Source: Rhodococcus erythropolis NBRC 15567 (lineage in GTDB: Bacteria; Actinomycetota; Actinomycetes; Mycobacteriales; Mycobacteriaceae). From it: DNA of 64,000 nt. Position 1 is the first letter of the stretch. Every line of letters begins with the position of its first letter. Shown here in pieces: positions 37,976-46,294 of this stretch. The notes beneath the pieces are model-generated. The model was given only the letters and a program-made list of their open reading frames with translations, was not told the origin of the DNA and ran no database searches. Location of the stretch: positions 1 to 64,000 of the forward strand of contig NZ_BCRM01000019.1 in the NCBI RefSeq assembly GCF_001552595.1. Reading direction: 5' to 3'. A program made the translations under genes and the position numbers.

Positions 37976-38998
37976 ATGAGAAGGATCGGACGTACTCGGG
38001 CGATACTGGTCGCCGCCCTCGTCGCATGGACGGGATTGTTCGGTGAAGCGGCGCTTGCCTCGGCTGATCAGGCGCGAACATCCCCTCCAGACAGTTCAGC
38101 TCTCGATCACGTCGAGGAAATCAACGCCCGTCAGCTGACGATGTACGTCTACTCCGCTGCAATGGACAAGGTGATCCCACTCGAGGTGATTCGGCCGGCA
38201 GACACGAGTGCGCCCCGGCCGACTCTCTACCTGCTCAACGGCGCGGGCGGAGGCGAGGACACGGCGACGTGGCAGACACGCACAGACGTCGTCGACTTCT
38301 TCGGCGACAAGAACGTCAACGTCGTCAACCCGATCGGCGGTGCCTACAGCTACTACACCGACTGGGAGAAGCCCGATCCTGTTCTCGGGCTGAACAAGTG
38401 GACCACGTTCCTCACCGAGGAGTTGCCACCGATCGTCGATGCCACGCTCGGGACTACGGGTGTGAATGCCGTTGCCGGATTGTCGATGGCAGGTACCTCG
38501 GTTCTGAGCCTGGCCGAGGCGGCGCCATCCGTTTACCGTGCCGTCGGTGCTTTCAGCGGGTGCGCCGAGACGAGTACTCAACCCGGTCAGGACTACGTGA
38601 GATTCGTGGTCGGATTCCGCGGCGGCAACGTGGACAACATGTGGGGTCCTCCCGGCGGTCCGGGCTGGGTAGCCAACGATCCTGTGGTCAACGCCGAGAG
38701 ATTGCGGGGGGTCGACCTCTACATCAGCAATGGATCGGGCCTGCCCGGCCCACACGAGAATCTGGGGGGACCGATGGTCAACGGCGACCTCGGCGTTCTG
38801 GCGAACCAGGTGATCGTGGGTGGAGTCATCGAGGCCGGGACGAACCAGTGCACCCAGCGTTTGGCCGAGCGGCTCGACTCCCTGGGCATCCCGGCCACCT
38901 ATGATTTCCGGGCAACTGGCACTCACTCCTGGGGTTATTGGCAGGACGATCTTCACAACTCGTGGTCGATGATTGCCGAGTCGATCGGTGCGCGTTAG
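37976..38998 (+). CDS. Secreted alpha/beta-hydrolase esterase, antigen 85 / mycolyltransferase-like
   Basis: This 340-residue protein has an ATG behind GAGGAGCGGCA and a signal peptide (RRIGRTRAILVAAL… with a likely cut after ALASA, near residue 30). It has the esterase-D/Ag85 fold: GLSMAG with nucleophile Ser170 and a C-terminal GTHSWGYW carrying the likely catalytic His. In mycolata such enzymes transfer mycoloyl groups to trehalose or arabinogalactan in the cell envelope; some are simple esterases. It follows the NRPS by 86 bases on the same strand. It could act on the peptide product, but a general envelope role is at least as likely. Confidence 0.85.
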   Translation: MRRIGRTRAILVAALVAWTGLFGEAALASADQARTSPPDSSALDHVEEINARQLTMYVYSAAMDKVIPLEVIRPADTSAPRPTLYLLNGAGGGEDTATWQTRTDVVDFFGDKNVNVVNPIGGAYSYYTDWEKPDPVLGLNKWTTFLTEELPPIVDATLGTTGVNAVAGLSMAGTSVLSLAEAAPSVYRAVGAFSGCAETSTQPGQDYVRFVVGFRGGNVDNMWGPPGGPGWVANDPVVNAERLRGVDLYISNGSGLPGPHENLGGPMVNGDLGVLANQVIVGGVIEAGTNQCTQRLAERLDSLGIPATYDFRATGTHSWGYWQDDLHNSWSMIAESIGAR

Positions 38999-39088
38999 CC
39001 GGTGAACCCGAGGATCGGCGGCTGAGTTGTTTCTCACTTCGGGGCCCGCTCGCCCCACCTAGCCGACCGAACTGCAGGTCAGCGGCGT

Positions 39089-39101
39089 TATAGTCGCCCT
39101 A
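39089..39101 (+). promoter_or_regulatory. -10 element TATAGT placed for leaderless transcription
   Basis: TATAGT at 39089-39094 ends six bases before the ATG at 39101, so transcription would start at or beside the start codon. No Shine-Dalgarno sequence is visible there. I found no convincing -35 element. Confidence 0.55.
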
Positions 39102-39862
39102 TGAGTTCAGAAACACTCGCGCCCCTCGACACCGATGTACTTGCGCGCAGGTTTGCGTGCCTTGGTGATCCGACGCGGCTGCGAGTGCTCCGACTCGCTG
39201 CCGGCGGTCCGATCGACGTCGACACGATTGCACACGCCGCATCACTCGAGCCGTCGGCGCTGAGTGCTCACCTCGAGGCCTTGATCGAGGTCGGTTTTGT
39301 CGAGGCTTCGGTGCGTGAAGGCACTTCGGTTGTCAGTGTTGCCGGAACGGCATACTCCGATCTGATGGCAGCGGCCGCCGTTGTGGCTGCGCGTGGCCCG
39401 GTCGAAGACACACTGGGAGTTCTTCCCGACGATGTGGTGCTTCGCCGCATGGAATCCGGCGACTGGGATGCCGTGCGCTCGATCTACCGAGAAGGAATCG
39501 ACACCGGAACCGCGACGTTCACCACGTCGGTGCCGTCAGCCGAGAAGCTCGACGCGCAATGGTTGCCCGATCATCGATGGGTCGCCGAGAACTCCATCTA
39601 CATCGGTAGCGGTGCTCGCGGGCGCGGCGTAGGCAAGCTGCTGCTTCGCCGACAGGTGCAAGCCGCCGACGCCAGTGAGATCTGGACGGTGCAGTCGTCG
39701 ATCTTCCCGGAGAACCGGGCGAGTGTCGCCTTGCATCAGGCCGTCGGATTCCGAATCGTCGGCACTCGCTCGCGTATCGCTCAACTCGGTGGCAGGTGGC
39801 GTGACACGTTGTTCCTCGAACGTCGCAGCGAGGATGCTGACATTGAGGATGCTGACATTTGA
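39101..39862 (+). CDS. ArsR-type winged-helix / GNAT acetyltransferase fusion, GNAT half shortened
   Basis: The protein has 253 residues. Positions 10-95 are an ArsR-family winged helix (LGDPTRLRVLRLAAGGPIDV, then an HTH ending SALSAHLEALIEVGFVEA). Positions 110-243 resemble phosphinothricin-type N-acetyltransferases, with the acetyl-CoA loop GARGRGVGKLLL and the end WTVQSSIFPENRASVALHQAVGF. In the relatives I remember, about 25 residues separate HRWVAE from a second VAE before NSIYIG. Here HRWVAE runs directly into NSIYIG, so a central strand appears deleted in frame. No cysteine metal site is evident in the HTH half. The C-terminus ends in a duplicated EDADI. It may still regulate transcription while the acetyltransferase is impaired. 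Confidence 0.8.
   Translation: MSSETLAPLDTDVLARRFACLGDPTRLRVLRLAAGGPIDVDTIAHAASLEPSALSAHLEALIEVGFVEASVREGTSVVSVAGTAYSDLMAAAAVVAARGPVEDTLGVLPDDVVLRRMESGDWDAVRSIYREGIDTGTATFTTSVPSAEKLDAQWLPDHRWVAENSIYIGSGARGRGVGKLLLRRQVQAADASEIWTVQSSIFPENRASVALHQAVGFRIVGTRSRIAQLGGRWRDTLFLERRSEDADIEDADI
39830..39859 (+). repeat. Two perfect 15-bp tandem repeats at the end of the ArsR-GNAT gene
   Basis: GAGGATGCTGACATT occurs twice in a row, directly before the TGA stop. It adds a second EDADI pentapeptide. It looks like a recent slippage duplication. Confidence 0.9.
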
Positions 39863-39872
39863 TAAGAGACGC

Positions 39873-41339
39873 TCAGCCCTTGGCAGCGCTGATTCCCGCG
39901 CGTCGCCCGTAGAAGCTGCCGTCACCGAGGGACGTTCCGGAGGCGTATCCACCGGCGCAGACGCCGGCGGTGCAGCGTCCAGCGGCAAACAAACCCGGGA
40001 TCGGTTCGCCGGAGACGTGGATGACCTCCGAGTTGATCGACGTGCGCAGGCCGCCGAGCGTGAATCCGGCGGTGAAATTGCGAAGGTCGAGCGCAGCGAC
40101 GGGTGAGCCGATCGGCTTGACCCACTCCTTCTTCTTACCGAGTACCGGGTCTTCACCACGGGCGGCGTGCCGGTTGTAGACCTCGACGGTCGACTGAAGG
40201 GTGCCTTCCGGCAGGCCCATGTCGGATTCGAGTTCCTCGACGGTCTCGGCCACCCACTTGGGCTGGAATCTGAAGAACGGTGTGGAACTGTCGGCGGCGC
40301 AGCCCTCTTCGTAGGAAGCTTCGTCGATGATCAGGTAGGCCTGATTCTCGTTGCGCAGCAGCGTCTCCTGGCCGATTCTTCCCGGGTACGTGTCTTCGTT
40401 GACGTAGCGCTGGCCGCGTCCGTTGACCAGGATGCCGCGGATCATCAACTGGGGGTCGCCGAAGAATGCGACCTCGGTTGCGTCCATGTGTGCGAGGTCG
40501 GCGCCGAGTGCCTGCGCCATCTGGATGGCCTTGCCGTCGTGCTCTTCGATAGCCGCACCGGGGCGCCCGATCAGCCGTGGGGCGTACGACTGGATCATCG
40601 CTTCGTTGTAGGCGAAGCTTCCCGTCGCCAATACGACACCCGTGCGTGCTCGAACTGCCACTTCCTTGCCGTACTGCTTGGCGATGATGCCGACTACTCG
40701 ATCTCCGTCGGCGACCAGGCGCTGGACTCGCATGTCGTATTCTGCTCGTACGCCGAGGATTTCGGCCGTCTCGATCAGTGGCTTCATCAACATGAAACCA
40801 CCGCCCTTCTCCCCGGTGCGCTTGCCGCTCATCTGCGGCACGTGCCCGCGAGGGGCCGGTGTCGCGATCGTGTTGAACGGTGCCGAGTTCTCGCCGCCGG
40901 AATACATGAGTCCGTCGTCGAAGGGTGTTTCCCAGCCGGGTTGGCCGTAGAAACTTTCCTTGAACGGCACACCGTTGTCGACGAGCCAGTTGTAGTGCTC
41001 GACGCTGCCTTCGCAGTAGTCGGTGATCTTCTCCTCGTCGGCGCCGGGCCCGAGTGCGGCCATCATGAATGATTTCATGTTGGCGGGGGAGTCCTCGAAC
41101 CCGAGTGCCTGCTGCAACGGGGTCCCGCCGCCCAGATAGATGAATCCACCTGCCAGCGCCGCAGCGCCGCCCCAGCCGCTCGTGCGCTCGAGCACCAATA
41201 CGTCGGCGCCCGCTCGCGCGGCCTCGATCGAAGCACTCACTCCGGCAATGCCGTAGCCGGCGACGACGACGTCAGCCTCGAAGTCCCACTGCTCGATGCT
41301 TGCGGCGGGCTGCGGACGGATTGAGCTGGCCTCGGCCAT
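39873..41339 (-). CDS. FAD-dependent oxidoreductase, fumarate reductase / 3-ketosteroid dehydrogenase-like flavoprotein
   Basis: This 488-residue protein has an N-terminal dinucleotide-binding motif (VVVAGYGIAGVSASIEAARAGADVLVLER) and a matching C-terminal FAD-binding block (GLFAAGRCTAGVCAGGYASGTSLGDG). This is the layout of the fumarate-reductase/KstD flavoprotein superfamily, whose members dehydrogenate or reduce C-C bonds, including in steroids. The gene is the last of a minus-strand set, 87 bases after the CMD-family gene, and converges with the ArsR-GNAT gene. A role in oxidising or reducing a polycyclic or unsaturated substrate is inferred from the neighbours; the exact reaction is not readable. 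Confidence 0.88.
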   Translation of the reverse strand: MAEASSIRPQPAASIEQWDFEADVVVAGYGIAGVSASIEAARAGADVLVLERTSGWGGAAALAGGFIYLGGGTPLQQALGFEDSPANMKSFMMAALGPGADEEKITDYCEGSVEHYNWLVDNGVPFKESFYGQPGWETPFDDGLMYSGGENSAPFNTIATPAPRGHVPQMSGKRTGEKGGGFMLMKPLIETAEILGVRAEYDMRVQRLVADGDRVVGIIAKQYGKEVAVRARTGVVLATGSFAYNEAMIQSYAPRLIGRPGAAIEEHDGKAIQMAQALGADLAHMDATEVAFFGDPQLMIRGILVNGRGQRYVNEDTYPGRIGQETLLRNENQAYLIIDEASYEEGCAADSSTPFFRFQPKWVAETVEELESDMGLPEGTLQSTVEVYNRHAARGEDPVLGKKKEWVKPIGSPVAALDLRNFTAGFTLGGLRTSINSEVIHVSGEPIPGLFAAGRCTAGVCAGGYASGTSLGDGSFYGRRAGISAAKG

Positions 41340-41426
41340 GGATTCGGATCCTTCGTTCTTCTGGTTGGTTGGTGGGGGAATCGATGGGTGTGATTGATGC
41401 CCTGATGGCAGTATCTCGACCGAAAG

Positions 41427-41888
41427 TCAGTCGGTGTCCGTTTTCGCGGAATCGGCCGCGGCCTTCTCCTTGGCGCGCGCGGCTTTACGTCTGTCGGCCT
41501 TCACGGCGATCAGCGCATTGTTGAGTCCGGTGGCCAGCGGCCAGCCGACGTAGTGGCACAGGAAGATCGCGGCCTCTTCGAACTGCTGCTCGGTCAACTC
41601 CTCGTTGTGGAGAGCAGCGTTGATCTGGATCTTTGCCACATCGTTCTGCCCCTGGGCGGTGATGGCACCGATCAGGAGTAGGCGTCGGTCACGCACCGAC
41701 AGTCCCGGTCGCGTCCAGATGTCGGCAAAGAGGTGGTCGGCGGTGACCGCGAAGAAGTCGCCGGGAACGTCGGCGGGAAGCTCCCAGCCGTACACCTCGT
41801 TCATCTTCGCGACGCCACGAGCGCGGGTCTCGGAGATGCGGCTTTCGTCGGTTCCACCGGCATCGGTCATGTGAGTGGTGTCGGTCAT
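41427..41888 (-). CDS. Carboxymuconolactone decarboxylase (CMD) family protein
   Basis: This 153-residue protein's ATG at 41888 overlaps the preceding stop by ATGA. The central region matches the CMD fold (LSVRDRRLLLIGAITAQGQ…, then HNEELTEQQFEEAAIFLCHYVGWPLA). The CxxC pair of AhpD-type peroxidases is absent, so a redox role is unlikely. Its place after ALDH, SDR and a HIBADH-like gene matches Rv0771 in the M. tuberculosis order I recall. It may act as a small decarboxylase or lactone-handling enzyme in the same pathway. The C-terminus is an Ala/Lys-rich charged tail. Confidence 0.88.
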   Translation of the reverse strand: MTDTTHMTDAGGTDESRISETRARGVAKMNEVYGWELPADVPGDFFAVTADHLFADIWTRPGLSVRDRRLLLIGAITAQGQNDVAKIQINAALHNEELTEQQFEEAAIFLCHYVGWPLATGLNNALIAVKADRRKAARAKEKAAADSAKTDTD

Positions 41889-42829
41889 GCGTGCTCCCGA
41901 GTAGTAGATGCCGAAGATGCCGTTGAAGATTCGGCCGGCCTGTCTTCGCTGTCATTCCCGACGCCCAGACCGGCACCGAGTCCGGCGAGCGCAAGGTGCG
42001 CGAGCGGCAGGTCGAGATTCAGCCGATCTCCGAGGTCGATGGCCAAGGCCAAGTCCTTCTCCCCGAGATTGCGAACATGCCGCAGTATCGAGAACCACGG
42101 GTCGTCCTCCGAGACCGGTGCGGTGGTGTCGCGGAGCATGATCGCGCCCGCGCCACCAGTGATCGCATCGGTGTGCCTGACGACCTTTCCGAGCGTGCGG
42201 AGATCGAGTCCTGCTGCTTCGGCGAGTCGCGCGGCCTCGGTCGTGGCGGTGAACGAGACGAAGTGAAGAAGGTTGCGTGCGAGCTTCATTCGCGTTCCCG
42301 CGCCGACGTCACCGGCGTGAACCACCAGCTCGGCCCAGGATCCGAAGGGCTCGCGGACGGCTTCGAACGCCTCGTCGGAGCCGCCGATCATCACTGCCAG
42401 CCTGCCCTGCGCTGCGCCGCCGGCACCGCCACTGATCGGCGCGTCGACCAGCAGAACACCACGCTGTTGACAGATGTCAGCGAGTTCCACCGCCGTGGTG
42501 TCCGAGATAGTGGAGTGAATCGCGACGACAGTGCCTGGCTGTGCGGTCGACAGGATCCCGTGCGGCCCGCACACAACCTCGCGTACCTGCGCGTCGTCGA
42601 GCACCGTGACGGAGATGATGCTCGCCTGCGCTGCAACGTCGGCGGGCGTCGATGCTGCGCTCGCGCCCGCAGTGGTGAACGGTTCGAGCGCTTCTGCGCG
42701 GGCATCACACACCACCAGTCCGCCCGGCCAGTCCAGGAGGCGCTGCGCCATCGGCGCGCCCATGTTGCCTAGGCCGATGTATCCCAGTCTGGTTTTCGAA
42801 GCGCTGGCTCTCGGCGCCGATTCCGTCAT
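41885..42829 (-). CDS. NAD(P)-dependent beta-hydroxyacid dehydrogenase (3-hydroxyisobutyrate dehydrogenase family)
   Basis: This 314-residue protein starts at the ATG at 42829, sharing ATGA with the upstream SDR stop. The frame is open further upstream, but that part reads as non-coding Arg/His-rich sequence. It shows the Rossmann motif GYIGLGNMGAPMAQRL, the substrate motif DAPISGGAGGAAQG and the catalytic-lysine segment GAGTRMKLARNLL. Family members oxidise 3-hydroxyacids to semialdehydes. The position corresponds to Rv0770 in the conserved ALDH-SDR-HIBADH-CMD set. Four-base overlaps on both sides imply coupled translation. Confidence 0.9.
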   Translation of the reverse strand: MTESAPRASASKTRLGYIGLGNMGAPMAQRLLDWPGGLVVCDARAEALEPFTTAGASAASTPADVAAQASIISVTVLDDAQVREVVCGPHGILSTAQPGTVVAIHSTISDTTAVELADICQQRGVLLVDAPISGGAGGAAQGRLAVMIGGSDEAFEAVREPFGSWAELVVHAGDVGAGTRMKLARNLLHFVSFTATTEAARLAEAAGLDLRTLGKVVRHTDAITGGAGAIMLRDTTAPVSEDDPWFSILRHVRNLGEKDLALAIDLGDRLNLDLPLAHLALAGLGAGLGVGNDSEDRPAESSTASSASTTREHA

Positions 42830-43575
42830 GACCGGTACACCTGGCCTCCGTCGACGTTGAAGATCTGCCCGGTCACCCAGCCTGCGTCGTCGGAGAGAAG
42901 GAACAGGCACATGCCGACGAGATCCTCCGGCGTTCCCATGCGCTGCAACGGGATTCGCTTTACCATGTCCTTGACGATGTTGCCGGGGGTGACGGTTCGA
43001 GTCGCCTCCGTGTCGATGGGACCGGGAGCGATGGCGTTGATCCGGATGTTCGACCAGCCGAGTTCGGTCGCGAGTTGTTGTGTCAGGCTGTTGACGCCGG
43101 CTTTCGCGAGTCCGTAGTAATTCGAGTACAGCCAGGCTGCTGTGGAGGACTGGTTGACGATCGAACCGCCCTTCGCGCGCATATGAGGTACGACCGCCCG
43201 GCACACGTGCAATGCGCCGTCCATGTTGACGCTCATGAACTTTCGGTAGTAGTCCCAGTCCACCGTCAACAGGGAATCGATCTTCATTCCGCCGTAGATG
43301 GCAGCGTTGTTCACCAGATGCTCGATGCTACCGAACTGCTCGATCGTGAAGTCGGCAAGTGCCGCAGTCGACTCCCCGTCGGCGACGTCGACGTCCTTGA
43401 ACACGGCACTTCCACCGTCCGCCGTGATCTGCTTGGCGACAGCTTCACCGAGTTCGCGATTGAGGTCCGCCACGACCACGTTGGCCCCCTCCGCGGCCAG
43501 AGCGCGGGCATACGCCTCTCCGATACCCTGCGCTGCTCCGGTAACTATTGCGGTGCGACCGTCGAAACGTCCCAT
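42826..43575 (-). CDS. Short-chain dehydrogenase/reductase
   Basis: This is a classical 249-residue SDR with all key motifs: TGAAQGIG (cofactor binding), NNAA, a catalytic Ser in VNQSSTAAW, YGLAK (Tyr and Lys) and a C-terminal VTGQIFNVDGG. VVVADLNRE places Asp at the end of the second beta strand, favouring NAD(H). It lies 60 bases downstream of the ALDH gene and overlaps the next gene by four bases. It corresponds by position to Rv0769. It probably oxidises an alcohol or reduces a ketone intermediate of the same pathway. Confidence 0.92.
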   Translation of the reverse strand: MGRFDGRTAIVTGAAQGIGEAYARALAAEGANVVVADLNRELGEAVAKQITADGGSAVFKDVDVADGESTAALADFTIEQFGSIEHLVNNAAIYGGMKIDSLLTVDWDYYRKFMSVNMDGALHVCRAVVPHMRAKGGSIVNQSSTAAWLYSNYYGLAKAGVNSLTQQLATELGWSNIRINAIAPGPIDTEATRTVTPGNIVKDMVKRIPLQRMGTPEDLVGMCLFLLSDDAGWVTGQIFNVDGGQVYRS

Positions 43576-43635
43576 GTCGACCTACTTTCGTGGTGATGAT
43601 TCTGTGGTGAGGGTGTGGGGTGAGGGTGTGGAATG

Positions 43636-45102
43636 TCAGGAAGGTGAAGCGACGAGCTTGGTTTCGAGGTATTCCTCGAAACCGGCGAGGCCCATTTCGC
43701 GGCCGATCCCGGATTGTTTGTAGCCGCCGAACGGTGCGTCGGCCGAATACCAGACGCCGCCGTTGACACTCAGCGTTCCGGTTCTGACACCGGCAACGAC
43801 GTGCGCGACGCGATCGGGATCGGCGCCCCACACCGACCCGGACAGGCCGTAGGGGGAATCGTTGGCAATTCGGATAGCGTCGTCGTCGTTGTCGTACGGA
43901 ATGATCACGAGAACGGGCCCGAAAATCTCCTCCTGCGCTACGCGAGACGAGTTGTCCAGCCCGGCAATGAGAGTGGGTTCGACGAAGAAGCCGCTCTGGT
44001 GATCGTCGGGTCGGCCTCCACCCGTCACGATCGTGCCGCCCTCTTCGACCGCGAGGGCGAGGTAGCTCTCCACCCTGGCGCGCTGGCGCGCGGAGATGAC
44101 CGGACCGCACACCGTTCCGCGCGCGCTGGGATCACCGGCTCGGATACCCGCCATCGCGGCGGAGGCCGCTGCCAGAGCATCTTCGTACCGAGCGCGCGGC
44201 ACGAGAAGTCTGGTACTGAGTGCGCATCCCTGACCGGCATGAACGCACACGGAGAACGCGGCAACCGAGCATGCACTCTTGATGTCCGCGTCGTCGAGGA
44301 CGATGAATGCGGACTTGCCCCCGAGTTCGAGGAAGACCTTCTTGAGGGTTTGCGCGGCCGTGGCCATCACCGTGCGTCCGGTGGCGGTGGAACCGGTGAA
44401 GGACACGAGATCGACGCGCGGATCGCTGCACAGCTGCGCGCCGAGAGAGTGATCTGTCGACGTCACCACGTTGACGACGCCCGCTGGGATCTCGGTTTCT
44501 TCTGCAATCACCTTGGCGACCAGCGCGGCGCACCAGGGCGTGTCCGGCGCGGGTTTGAGAACGATGGTGTTGCCGGCCGCGAGGGCGGGGCCGAGTTTGG
44601 CGAAATTGATCTGGTGCGGGAAGTTCCACGGTGTGATTGCGCCGACGACGCCGACCGCTTCCTTGAGCAGTCGGCGATGGGTCGGAATCCCCATGGGTGA
44701 CGCGTGCCCGAGATCTTGTTCCCACGAATAGGTTTCGATCAGGTCAGCCCAGTAGCGAAGATCTTCGATCGGGCCTTCGAGTTGCGGACCGCTCGTCAGC
44801 ATGACGGGTGCGCCGACCTCGGCGACGGTGATCTCACGCAACTCCTCGATGTGGGACTGGAGTGCGTCGCACAGTTGGCGCAGGCAGCGAGCGCGAAACC
44901 CGTGATCGCGTGCCCATTCGGTCTCGTCGAACGCACGGCGCGCAGCGGCAATGGCCGCATCCATGTCCGCGGTGGTGCCTTCGGCCGCACGGCCGATCAG
45001 TTCCTCGGTGGCCGGGTTGAAAACTTCGAAGGTTCCACCCGATCCGGGAACCAGCTTTCCGTCGACGAGAAGTGCAGAACTGTCTGCGGGTCGAAGCGTC
45101 AT
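43636..45102 (-). CDS. NAD(P)-dependent aldehyde dehydrogenase
   Basis: This 488-residue ALDH has the expected catalytic residues: Glu259 in FLELGGKSA and nucleophile Cys293 in GQGCALST. The PWNFP motif (ITPWNFPHQINF) and the C-terminal IFGPV are also present. It oxidises an aldehyde to an acid with NAD(P). It leads the minus-strand operon and is divergent to the tetR-P450 operon, as aldA (Rv0768) is in M. tuberculosis. Its promoter carries the same 18-bp element found at tetR, so the TetR protein is its likely repressor. GAGAGG lies nine bases before the ATG. Confidence 0.93.
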   Translation of the reverse strand: MTLRPADSSALLVDGKLVPGSGGTFEVFNPATEELIGRAAEGTTADMDAAIAAARRAFDETEWARDHGFRARCLRQLCDALQSHIEELREITVAEVGAPVMLTSGPQLEGPIEDLRYWADLIETYSWEQDLGHASPMGIPTHRRLLKEAVGVVGAITPWNFPHQINFAKLGPALAAGNTIVLKPAPDTPWCAALVAKVIAEETEIPAGVVNVVTSTDHSLGAQLCSDPRVDLVSFTGSTATGRTVMATAAQTLKKVFLELGGKSAFIVLDDADIKSACSVAAFSVCVHAGQGCALSTRLLVPRARYEDALAAASAAMAGIRAGDPSARGTVCGPVISARQRARVESYLALAVEEGGTIVTGGGRPDDHQSGFFVEPTLIAGLDNSSRVAQEEIFGPVLVIIPYDNDDDAIRIANDSPYGLSGSVWGADPDRVAHVVAGVRTGTLSVNGGVWYSADAPFGGYKQSGIGREMGLAGFEEYLETKLVASPS

Positions 45103-45120
45103 AACGCGAACCCTCTCTTT

Positions 45121-45165
45121 CTGGACATGTGTCTGGACTCTAGTTCACACTCGTGGTTGAGGCAA
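45121..45165 (-). promoter_or_regulatory. ALDH-operon promoter with probable TetR operator
   Basis: Read on the minus strand: -35 TTGCCT (45165-45160), 17-base spacer, -10 TAGAGT (45142-45137), overlapped by the operator-like element GTCCAGACACATGTCCAG (45138-45121). A 17-of-18 match in the same promoter position lies before the tetR gene. The core GACAYGTGTC is a (near-)palindrome flanked by direct CTGGAC copies. Confidence 0.75.
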
Positions 45166-45272
45166 TGGTTTCTGGGGCATAAGAGATTTCGAGAGCGTCT
45201 CGGGATCTGCTTCGGTGAAAAGCGCCTCGTGTCCGGGGCGGCGCGGCTACGGTTCACCGCACATTCACAACC

Positions 45273-45314
45273 ACGCCTTCACATGCACGCCTTCACGTAC
45301 ACGCCTTCACATTC
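45273..45314 (+). repeat. Three tandem 14-bp repeats upstream of the mycofactocin-type SDR
   Basis: ACGCCTTCAC recurs at 45273, 45287 and 45301 with a constant 14-base period and variable four-base tails. The array ends 17 bases before the ATG at 45332. It sits in the probable leader and could be a regulator-binding array or simple slippage. Confidence 0.8.
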
Positions 45315-45331
45315 ACGGGAGAGAGGTCGAG

Positions 45332-46189
45332 ATGAACAGAGTTGACGGAAAAGTGGTGCTGGTGACCGGTGCTGCTCGAGGTCAGGGGCGCAGTCATGCC
45401 GTTCATCTCGCACGGGAGGGCGCGCACATCATCGCCTTCGATCTGTGCGCAGACATCGCCAGCAACGAATACCCGCTCGCCAGTCCTGCCGATCTCGAGG
45501 AAACGGCTCGACTGGTGAAAGAGACCGGACAGCAGGTGGTGACGGCACGTGTCGACGTCCGCGATCGCGCCGGACTCGAAACGGCACTTGCCGAGGCGGT
45601 AGGTCAGTTGGGCGGATTGCATGTCGTCGTGGCGAACGCCGGTATCTGTCCGCTCGGCAAGCACGTGTCGACTGCCGGTTTCGTCGACGCGTTCGATGTG
45701 AACTTTCTCGGTGTCGTCAATACAGTGCACGCGTCGATGGAATACCTCGGCGAAGGGGGTTCGATCATCGCGATCGGCTCTGTTGCCGGTCTGGTGCCAC
45801 AGACCGGATTCAACGGGCAGCAGGCGCTCCAGGGTCCGGGTGGCGACGGATACGGACTGGCCAAGAAGCTGATTCAGGCATATACCAGTTCGTTGGCACT
45901 GACTCTCGGGCCGAGTTCCATTCGCGTCAACGCGATTCATCCGACCAACGTGAACACCGACATGTTGCAGAGCATGCCGATGTACCGGACGTTCCGTCCC
46001 GACCTCGAGAATCCGACCGCCGAGGATGCGGCAGTGACGTTCCCGTTCATGCAGGCGATGCCGACCCCGTGGGTCGAGCCCGCGGACATCTCGCATGCGG
46101 TCGTGTACCTGTCCTCGGACGAGTCGCGATTCGTCACCGGCCAGCAACTGCGCGTGGACGCTGGTGCCGGGATGAAGATCGGTCTGTAG
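45332..46189 (+). CDS. Mycofactocin-coupled SDR family oxidoreductase
   Basis: This 285-residue protein starts at the ATG at 45332 behind GAGAGGTCGAG; the upstream in-frame ATG would add a low-complexity leader. Besides SDR motifs (TGAARGQGRSHAVHLAREGA, NAGI, GYGLAKK, VTGQQLRVDAG) it has the extended segment FDLCADIASNEYPLASPADLEETARLV. That insertion near the cofactor pocket marks SDRs that retain NAD and re-oxidise it through the peptide-derived redox cofactor mycofactocin. It reads divergently from ALDH and towards tetR. It is extra relative to the M. tuberculosis order I recall, where aldA and tetR are adjacent. A likely role is oxidation of an alcohol intermediate. Confidence 0.88.
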   Translation: MNRVDGKVVLVTGAARGQGRSHAVHLAREGAHIIAFDLCADIASNEYPLASPADLEETARLVKETGQQVVTARVDVRDRAGLETALAEAVGQLGGLHVVVANAGICPLGKHVSTAGFVDAFDVNFLGVVNTVHASMEYLGEGGSIIAIGSVAGLVPQTGFNGQQALQGPGGDGYGLAKKLIQAYTSSLALTLGPSSIRVNAIHPTNVNTDMLQSMPMYRTFRPDLENPTAEDAAVTFPFMQAMPTPWVEPADISHAVVYLSSDESRFVTGQQLRVDAGAGMKIGL

Positions 46190-46249
46190 TAGAACTTTTC
46201 ACTTCGTGGCTGCCTGTGAGTGGTGAATTTTCGAAGTTTCCCCATTTCG

Positions 46250-46294
46250 TTGCCCTGGACAGGGTGCTGTAGTAACGTCCAGACACGTGTCCAG
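46250..46294 (+). promoter_or_regulatory. tetR promoter with probable autoregulatory operator; leaderless start
   Basis: -35 TTGCCC (46250-46255), 17-base spacer, -10 TAACGT (46273-46278), then GTCCAGACACGTGTCCAG at 46277-46294, which overlaps the -10 and the GTG start at 46287. Transcription would begin at or next to the GTG. The architecture copies that of the divergent ALDH promoter. Confidence 0.75.

Noticed and set aside
42830-43204. N-terminal extension of the HIBADH-like protein
   Set aside because: It lies inside the SDR gene in another frame and is Arg/His-rich. The ATG at 42829 with an ATGA overlap gives the family's normal start.
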